The position numbers and the translations under genes are program-made. Under the pieces are notes generated by a model, which saw only the letters and a list, made by a program, of their open reading frames with translations, ran no database searches and had not been told where the DNA came from. Below, one piece after another: positions 56,641 to 64,000 of a stretch of 64,000 nucleotides of DNA (position 1 is the stretch's first letter; every line of letters starts with the position of its first letter). This DNA is from Ursus arctos (taxonomy: Eukaryota > Chordata > Mammalia > Carnivora > Ursidae): the NCBI RefSeq assembly GCF_023065955.2, contig NW_026622919.1, positions 1,562,501 to 1,626,500 on the forward strand, written 5' to 3'.

Positions 56641-57640
56641 TACTGAAACCCAGGCCTGTGATCTAGCGACAGCTTTCCATCTGGAGGCTTCCTGCCCCCC
56701 CACCCTGCTCCCGCCCGCATTTCCTGTTTCTGTTAGATTCAAAAGTTGTCTTTGTTCCAACTTTTTCTTCTAATGGTTTGGAAGGTTTATATCATATTTT
56801 TATTCACCTAGTGGTTACTCAAAATTTTTAGCATGCATATTTGAACTTACCTTTCCCTACCCATGTCGAGAATTAATCAGTATCCAGATTGTCCCCACGA
56901 ATAAGACACACTTTCCAGCTTTATTTCCCTCCTCCTCTCCCCACCCTGCTCAGGATGAGATCATCTGGATTTTCCTCCCAGACTGTTGAAGTATTTTCCA
57001 GCACGAATTCCCTGGTAAAAATAGTTTCACTGACTCCTGTAGGCCATGTCTTCCTCTTGGATCCATTTTTCGTTTTGCGAGAGCATATAATCTAGTAATT
57101 ATGTCAGATAGTATTTGTTGGAAATAAACTCTCCGAACACTTGGCATGACCCAAAAAAGTGTTTGTTTTTCCTCCCAGCTGAATGGCTGTTAGGCCTGGC
57201 AGAGAATCATAGGCTCAAATAATTCTCCCTCCACACTGTGAAGGTACCCCTGGATTGTTTGGAATCCAAAGTTGCTGATGTCTGACATCAGGCTTATCCT
57301 TTTCTTTCTTTTTTTGGAACTAACATGTTCTTTTTTTTTCCCCACTGGGAGCTTTTATTTGTTCACTCTGTCTGTGTTCCAAAGTGTTGTCATGTGTCTT
57401 CTTTAGGCCGGGGCGTTTTCCTGGACTCTTTGTTGAAGTACATAGCTTCCCTTCTGGTCTCTGTCCTTCAGAATTCCTTCTAAATAACGGATGTAGGAGA
57501 CTGTAGAATTAATTTTCATGCTTCTTAAATTTTCTTCCTACATTATAACTTTTTACCTTTTATTCTGTGTTCTAGAGAATTCTCCAGCTCACTAGTTCAT
57601 GGCTCAGCAGTTTCTATTCTACTCCTTGGCCTACCTATTT
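56641..57640 (-). mobile_element. Probable ancient LINE-1-like remnant (antisense)
   Basis: TTTATTCACCTAGTGGTTACTC, AGCATGCATATTTGAACTTACC, TTGTTTGGAATCCAAAGTTGCTG and GAGAATTCTCCAGCTCACTAG resemble antisense L1 3' sequence. The T-rich strand asymmetry supports this. Subfamily unknown. Confidence 0.45.
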
Positions 57641-57953
57641 TTTTTTCTTTTTTTAAAGTAATCTTGGGGCGCCTGGGTGGCGCAGTCATTAAGCGTCTGC
57701 CTTCAGCTCAGGACGTGATCCCGGGGTCCTGGGATCGAGCCCCACGTCAGGCTCCTCCACTGGGAGCCTGCTTCTTCCTCTCCCACTCCCCCTGCTTGTG
57801 TTCCCTCTCTCGCTGGCTGTCTCTCTCTGTCAAATAAATAAATAAAATCTTTAAAAAAAATAAAGTAATCTCTATGCCAAACGTGGGGCTCGAACTCACC
57901 ACTCTGAGATCAGAAGTCACTCACTCCACTGACTGAGCTGGCCAGGTGTCCCC
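57641..57953 (-). mobile_element. Older carnivore SINE split by a younger one
   Basis: The left part is TTTCTTTTTTTAAAGTAATCT (to 57664). The right part restarts at 57861 with TAAAGTAATCTCTATGCC, then GGGGCTCGAACTCACC and GACTGAGCTGGCCAGGTGTCCCC. The duplicated TAAAGTAATCT is the target site of the inner element. Confidence 0.85.
57665..57860 (+). mobile_element. Young arctoid-type carnivore SINE nested in another SINE
   Basis: GGGGCGCCTGGGTGGCGCAG head, GTCTGCCTTCAGCTCAGGAC, GGTCCTGGGATCGAGCCCC B-box region, GCCTGCTTCTTCCTCTCCC, GCTGGCTGTCTCTCTCTGTC and AAATAAATAAATAAAATC tail. Perfect 11-bp target duplication TAAAGTAATCT at 57654-57664 and 57861-57871. Confidence 0.97.
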
Positions 57954-58330
57954 AAGTATTTTCTTAAGTATTTTTTATTTCGACGCCCAAATTTTTTATG
58001 TCCCAAGATAGCTGACGTCTGGAAGGTATTTTTTTTAAACTCATTTTTATGTTTTTCACAACAAACATTTTTTTTTTCCTCTGAACATATAAATAATATA
58101 CTTTTGTAAAAATTTGTATGATACATGAAATTATTAAAAAAAGAAAACAAAATCATCTGAGAGTTCATTTCCCCAGATGCTGTTTTTAGAAGATACAGTC
58201 TCTTTTCTCTCTGATGGTATGACTGCTGCTGTTTGAAACATTCTATGTGTTCTGGAAACTGGCTTCTTCGTGGGCTAACACAGCTGAGCTCATGTAACAC
58301 ATAGACCCCGAACGTAACTGCTCACATTAG
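57954..58330. other. AT-rich sequence, possibly continued L1-like remnant
   Basis: T-rich plus strand with AACATATAAATAATATAC and several poly-T runs. Likely part of the same old LINE as 56641-57640. No ORF. Confidence 0.3.
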
Positions 58331-61300
58331 AAGCTTCTGTTTCTCTCACAGCCCAGGGCAAGTGTTCCAGAGAGGGTAGGAGGTCCTATCTGCAACAGGT
58401 GGCTTCCTCGGTCGCCCTGACTGTCCCCGCTCTGGCCGCGGGAAGGGGGATCATGGAAAAAGGCTCCAGAGACGGCTCTGAGCTAGTCTGAAGCTGACGC
58501 ACATTGCTTCTCCCACCTGCTGTTGGACAGAATGACTTCCCTGGCCACACCCATTGCAAGGAAACCAGAGAAAGGTAGTGCAGCTGGGGACTCGGGGTGG
58601 ACAGCTAAGACATCTGCTGTCTGGCCTCCAGAGGTCCATGAGCACCCAGCCCTCCTCCCACGGAGAAAAGCACGTCACATCCAGGGAGATGGCCCAGCCC
58701 AAAGCCTCAGTCTCTCTCGCACACGTGCAGCCTCCCACTGGGTGCACCAGACAGCCAGGCTGTCCAGCGACCTGTCTGGCCCCCTCCCATCTGATCCTCC
58801 ATCCGACCTTCGTTGCGACCCCCCCCCCCCCCGCGCTGCCTTTGGCTGAGCTGTCTTCACTGAAGCCCCTTGGGCAACAGTGGTCCGTTGTCCCACTGTT
58901 TGAGGTGTGAGCCCTGGGCTCTTCCGACCTGCGGGTCCCAGGCTCCCTGGGCCCCGCTGCCAGCCGGCCCGGCTTCCTGGTAGCGCCACGGTGAAGCAGG
59001 AGGGACCTGCCAGCACGCACTGGCGCTCGGGCCCTTGTTGATCACGGCCCCGGTTTTCCCGAATGTGTTGCCACGACAATACGAGGGAAGTGTGTTATTA
59101 TTGCCAGCTCGCCATATCCGTTTCCCTGTCACCCACGAGCTGACCACAAAGCCAGCTGCACATGTCTTCAGGCTTCGTCACACCAGCTCGCTGGGAACCC
59201 GGTTCTGTATTAGGGTGGGCGTATCAGTCGCTGTTGTCACAGCAACAGTCCCGCCACAGTTCCGGGCAGAGCTGATACACTCGCAGCCCTGAGGGTCGCC
59301 GCGGGCTGGGTACAGGCCCGTCCCTTGGGCGAGGCCTCCCGTTAGCACACAGCGGTCTGCCCTCCACTCTTCCAGGGGCAGCCCTCCGATGAGCGAGGCT
59401 GACGCTGCTCACTTCACACCTGCCGACCACCTGTTGGCCAAAGGAGTCACACTGCCCAGTCCAAAGTCGGGGAGAGGACTGGATCCCACGCACCCAGGCC
59501 TGGCCTGCAGGCAGACGTGAGATTGTAGTGCGGGGGAGTGAGGAACAGAGTCGCTGGAAGCTAAATCACTCTAACACACAGACCTGGTGTGACCGCACAA
59601 GACTAGGAGAAGCTGCTTTCTCTCTGGAGAAGCAGAAAAGCTCCAGTTTGGCGGTGGCCTTAACTCCTGCTTTTGTTCAGAGACTCAGGCTGACGGCGAC
59701 TCGCAGTCTCCGAAGCTTCCCGTCACTGTCACCGGGGTTGTCACCATTTAGGCCCACAGGGGGGGAGTTTGGCCAGTCATAGACGTGGCACCTGTCACGT
59801 CTTCTCAAGTTCCAGCGGACAGGGCTTGGCCTCCCGGCCACACCTACTTGCTAAGGAATTTGGGAAATGGAGTCTAGTCCGCGCTTAGGGGGAAGGGGAA
59901 CCCGATCTCAGCGGACAGCTGCAGCCTCTGCCCTGCTTCAGGCTGCAGCTTACTTGTGCTGTCTGGAACTTCCCATGGGGTCGCCGACTCCGGGTCTGTG
60001 CTTCTCTTCAGATGCCAAGTGTCCTATTTGTCTATCAGCAAGTTGTCAGTGGCCTCCAGCCACTGTGTGGAGGGTCCAGCAGGCCGCCGAGGGCATCGGT
60101 GACCGCTCAGGGGACAGGGGACTCCCTGTTCCTTCCAGGTATCAGTCACCCATAGCGTCTCCTCTTCATCCACTGTCTGCTGCTCGACACAGCCAGGGGT
60201 GGAGCTGCCCCACAAGACCCCCCAGGGATTGCCCTGACGGTTGCCCTGTAGCCCCACAGCTGCGTCCCCTGAGCCACTGTCACCTGCCAGCAGTTGGTGT
60301 CTCTGCTTTTAGCTTGGTTTCTTCCCTCGGGCCAGAGCAACAGGTCCCACCACCACCCATGTCCCCAGAACCTCTTGGGATTTCTGGTCCACTGAGGGCA
60401 CCCTTCCTGTGCTCCTGATTAGAGTGGAGTTTAAATTTTTCGGTCATTTCCCAGCTTCGAGGGTGGGAGTACAGAGACTGCCAGGAAGGGTCTAGACCAC
60501 CACCTTTACTCAATTTCCCGTGGCATCTAAACCCGGTCAGTTCTCAGGACTCGGACGCTTCACTCCCCGGGAGCAGAATTTCCAAGGACAAGCTGATGGG
60601 GTCTGTGGGCTCCAACTGGACCCGGGTTGGCCTTCCGAACCTGCCTCAGGATCCCCTTGGCCTGGAGTGGGGAACTCCAGAGTGGAGCCTTAGACGTCAC
60701 TGTCTTGTGGCCTTAGAGATGAGTTGCATGGTGACTTTGGTGACATCAGCTCCAGTGATGTGGGGACTGAGAAACCTCAGGCCAAGCCCGACGAGTCCTG
60801 GGACGGGTGTGACATGGCAGTTCCCTCTGGCAGGCAGCACCGCACTCCGGTGTCCAACTCACCCCTGGCAGGCCCTCACCCCACAGAGCAGGACAGTCCC
60901 AATCTCTATGTCCAGGGCTCTCAAAGTGAACCCCCCCTCCCCCCAGATTGCTGAGCTCAGGATTCTACTTGGGTTTATTTGTGATTTTATTTTGAGCCCA
61001 GATTTGGAAACCAGCCTCTTTTAGGCCTGGGGCCATGTGTTGTGAATTAAGACTGTGTCTTCTACTTTCAAAGAAGGTACAGGAGTGGCGTGGGCAGAAG
61101 TCCTCAGTGAATTAGGAAGCCAACGTGCTTTTTGTGTTTCCCTGCGGAAAGGAGACAAGAACGAGCAATTTGGTATCCAGACGGCTTTTCACCTTCTCCC
61201 TCCGAGAGGAGGCAACAAGCACACTGTGCAGGGCTTAGAACCTTTCTCCCTCCCACAGGGCTTGGATGAGGGCGCAGGCAGAGACCCTTCCCTAGACCAG

Positions 61301-61479
61301 GTCCTCCAGGTGAGCTGGAAGGAGCCCACCTGCCGGGAGGAGGAGACAAAGAGCGGCAGGTGCGCAGCCCTGGCTGTGAAGACTTGAGATCTGAGAGACT
61401 CTGGGTGCCGGTTCTTGGCGTTCTGACATTTCCCCCTCAGTATGACCCCGCTCAGGGGGACAGAGGGTCACTCCTTATC
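58331..61479. other. Gene-free stretch before the 62 kb promoter
   Basis: No exon or clear repeat recognised. A C-run occurs at 58819-58834. Around 60890-60960 pyrimidine-rich and AT-rich patches occur without coding support. Confidence 0.4.
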
Positions 61480-62880
61480 CGGGGTGAGCCTGAGAGCCGC
61501 CAGGCAGGGAGTGCGGCCAGGACTGGCATCCTGGGCCCCACTCCCACCCCAGGGGACCCAGCTGCGGGCGGAGACGCCTCTTAGCGGCACGTCCCTCGGG
61601 GGCTCCCGCTCTCAGGGTACCCTCGCTCCCTCCCGGAGTGCTGCATTTCTCTGCGAGTCCTCGGAGAGAAGCCCGGCGCCGGGCGCGCGGAGCGGCTCGG
61701 GCTGCAGGCCAGCAGCTGCTCTCGCCCAAATCCCCCAGGCCTCGGGCTCCAGGGCGCGCCGTCGTCCGGCTCCGCAGTGTCATCCGTCCCTCCGCACAGC
61801 GCAGGCGACACCGAGAGCGCAGAGAACACTGCGGGCTGCGGCCGCCGAGCCCCCGGCCTCCAACCAGCCTTCTCAACCGCGGGGGCGGGCCTGCCGGACG
61901 CCGCCCGGCGGTTCCTGGACACCAGGGCCCGGCACCGCCCCGCGCGGCCAGTCCGGCCAGCTCATTGGTCCAGACGCGCGCCTCCCGCGTGTCCGCGCAA
62001 TGCCATTGGCCCGAGCCCGCGGCCCAGACAAAGGGAGCGGCGGCGGCGGGCGGTGATTGGGCCGGGGCGGAGGGGGGGCGAGGCGCGGCGGTCGGGGGCG
62101 GGGGAGCAGCGGTGACGCGGCGGAGCGCGGGGGCGAGGCGCGCGGGGGGAGGACTCCCGCGCGGAGGCGTGGCGGGGGCGGGGCGGGGTGCCCTGGAGGG
62201 CGGCGGCCGCGGGGCGCGCGGAGCCCGCCCGCCCCTCCGCCCGCCCTTCCGCCCAGCACCCCTCCCGCCCCGGGGCTCCTGCCTGGACCGCGGCCGCTGC
62301 CGCCTCCTCGTCTTCCCCGAGGGCTCCGCAGCCGTCTCCGCAGCTCGGCGGGTAACGTGGGAACGCGGAGCCCAGGCCGAGAAGGATGAGCGCGGGCCGG
62401 GGGTGGGACCTGCGGCCAGAGTCCCTGTCCGGCGGCGGGACGCGCCGCTCCCCGGCCTCGGCGCCGGGTTCCCGGCCTGCAGGGCCGCGGGGATCCTCCA
62501 CCGGGACGGCGCCCTGGGAGGAGGAGCGGGCCCTGGCGCTGGAAGCTGGATGCAGCGCCCGGACAGGAAGCTCCTCGCGCTTCCTGAGGAGTTCACTCGG
62601 CGGGGTGCGTCGCTGGGGAGGGAGGGACGGGCCTTGGGGCGACCGGCCGGGCGGGGAGTGGCTTCTGGGGGCCCCCTCGCCAGCGGAGGGCCCGCGAGGC
62701 CGCCCTCGGAGCGCCTCCAGGTACGTGCGTTTCCTTGTTTCCCGCGCGCCCAGAGCGCATCCGGGTAGGGAACAAATAAAAACCCGGTTGGTGTGTAAGC
62801 GCCTTTCGCTGCAAGCGTGTCTTTCTGCAGGGCTCTGGGAGGGCCGCTAAATGCGGGGTGGACGCCGTCCCGGGTTGCGC
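61480..62880. promoter_or_regulatory. Strong CpG-island promoter, probably plus-strand gene 5' end
   Basis: CpG-dense over about 1.4 kb. ATTGG (inverted CCAAT) boxes at 61964-61968, 62005-62009 and 62056-62060 precede many GC boxes (GGGCGG, GGGGCGGGGCGGGG). Downstream on the plus strand are donors CGGCGG/GTAACG (exon end 62351) and CTCCAG/GTACGT (exon end 62720). Human gene order beside BAHCC1 places SLC38A10 in divergent orientation on this side, so its promoter is a plausible identity. No SLC38A10 coding sequence was seen in the window. Confidence 0.7.
62150..62720 (+). other. Candidate non-coding or leader first exon(s) of an unassigned plus-strand gene
   Basis: Two donor sites fit mammalian consensus: 62352 (GTAACG) and 62721 (GTACGT, the stronger, preceded by CTCCAG). 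Open frames through here are GC artefacts or unknown peptides. The start given is only the region after the CCAAT/GC-box cluster. Using the two donors would give alternative first exons. Confidence 0.35.
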
Positions 62881-64000
62881 CTGCAGTCCTTGCGGGAGGA
62901 CGGTCCTCCGCTCCACCTCGGGGCTGGGAGATGGTGCCCCTTTGGAAAAGCTTGCTTTCTCCAGGTTCCGTTTAATTCGCCAATAGACCACGAGCCCTGC
63001 CTTGGCCCTAGAGCTGGGGCGACGGGGCTTTGTTCCCTGCAGTCTCTCAGTCTTATCCCCTGGAAAACCCGGATTCTTTTTAGAGCTGTGATGTTCAGTT
63101 TGGGGGAGGGTTGGAGGGAGCTCGTAACGGGGAGACCCAACCTTGGCCCCACGCTGGGCGGGCAGCTCCCCTGGTTCTGTGGTGAGCCCCTTCTAGCCCC
63201 AGGAGCCCTGCACTTGCCGGTTAGGGGAGGCCGTGGGCTTTGTTTTGGGGGGGGTTGAGAGGGGAGGCCCCGTAGCCGGCCTGGGGCGGGCTCCTTCCCC
63301 TCCCCCATGCCCACGTCAAACAAAAGAAGTCCTCTGAGGATCGTTTTGGGGGGAGAACTCTTCTGATTGTGAACCTGTAGCCCCCCCCCCCCCCGTTCTT
63401 AGGATGGGACTTAGTCTTTGCAACAAAGGGGAGGGTTGGAGAGAGTTGAAGGAAAGGGCGCGCTTTTATTTGGGGACACTTTCAGGAGGAGAATGCACCT
63501 CTTCTCCTGCCCACTTTCCCACCTGATTGATAGGGCTTTAGGTGATGTTTGGATTTGGGGTGTTTTTGTTTGGAGACTCACAAAAGGAAGAGTCCTACGT
63601 GGGAAATTGGAAATTTGGCCTCTACCTGCTGGCGGAAAATCCCCCATGGAGTGAAAATGTATTCCTTGCCGTTTGGGGAAGGCCGAAAATTAACAGATTT
63701 GATGATTAAAGCGGAGGGGGTGATTTTGTGTCCTTTCCTCCCGCCCCCCCTCCATAAATGAGAACAAAGGGCCTAGGCGAAAGGGGTGGGGGTTCGAATG
63801 GGGCACGCTATAAAAAATGCCTCACCTCCCAGTCCCCGTGGACACCCGAATATTCTTGGAGTTTGGGCTGGAAAGAAAAGGAGGCCACCACCCGGAGTCG
63901 GGTTCTGTACCAATACCTAGCCCTCGATACCCTCCTTCAGGTGGTCCCAAGTCGTGGTTACCGGGCTGGGGAGAGGGGGCCCGACGGCAGGAAAGGCCCC
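62881..64000. other. Putative first intron of the 62 kb gene
   Basis: GC content drops steadily. Poly-C/poly-G runs occur at 63246-63255 and 63379-63395. No further exon recognised up to the window end. Confidence 0.35.

Noticed and set aside
47280..57953. Possible tRNA genes (B-box-like GGTTCGAACTC and GATCGAGTCCC motifs)
   Set aside because: Each lies in a tRNA-derived carnivore SINE with SINE body and A-rich tail; none can fold as a full tRNA with correct flanks.
61475..62768. Overlapping long open frames on both strands (about 370 codons each)
   Set aside because: Both strands are open over the same CpG-dense promoter, which is what very high GC produces. The products are arginine/proline/alanine-rich and unrelated to known proteins.

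Overview
The window looks like a carnivoran nuclear genome, probably an arctoid (bear, pinniped or mustelid group). About a dozen tRNA-Lys-derived SINEs of the carnivore-specific Can-SINE/SINEC class lie between 40.9 and 58 kb. The youngest copies have the long arctoid-style body: a 'gcgcctgggtggcgcag' head, a 'gcctgcttcttcctctccc' middle and an (AATAAA)n tail. Old MIR, L2, L1 and MaLR-type LTR relics form the background. The locus is GC-rich with dense CpG islands, like a subtelomeric mammalian region.

Only one protein-coding exon can be named. On the minus strand at 20373-20770 is the exon with the translation start of BAHCC1 (BAH and coiled-coil domain-containing protein 1, a chromatin regulator). 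The coding part runs 20550 to 20373: 59 codons plus one base, then a GT splice donor. A good acceptor at 20771 puts about 220 nt of 5' leader in the same exon. BAHCC1 is therefore transcribed right to left. Everything left of 20373 is read as its next intron, and the sequence from 20771 to at least the 24-33 kb islands as first intron or alternative 5' ends.

Layout. 1-14 kb: GC-rich intronic sequence with one LTR relic, a TCCA microsatellite and small tandem duplications. 14-20 kb: intronic sequence with AT-rich, regulatory-looking islands at 14.05-14.16, 15.6-16.48, 17.23-17.48, 17.82-18.01 and 19.04-19.36 kb. 20.1-27.2 kb: a chain of CpG islands alternating with AT-rich blocks. It holds the BAHCC1 start exon, a minus-strand promoter candidate at about 24.5-24.9 kb with four CCAAT boxes, and a second promoter-like element at 26.0 kb with CCAAT boxes, a PBX-PREP decamer and a FOX site. 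27.2-34 kb: sparse AT-rich islands and another CpG island at 32.3-33.6 kb. 34-61 kb: gene-poor sequence filled with transposon relics, including nested insertions at 46.1-49.9, 53.5-55.7 and 57.6-58.0 kb. 61.5-62.9 kb: a strong CpG-island promoter with three CCAAT boxes and plus-strand donor candidates at 62351 and 62720. Human gene order makes SLC38A10, which is divergent from BAHCC1, a reasonable guess for this promoter, but no coding sequence here proves it.

I saw no bacterial-type operon, CRISPR array, rRNA, genuine tRNA gene or intact mobile-element ORF. The many long open frames in the CpG islands are explained by high GC content. The points most worth following are the unusual BAHCC1 leader (an in-frame open leader, a 23-codon uORF and a GGGGCC tract touching the start codon) and the candidate alternative promoters.
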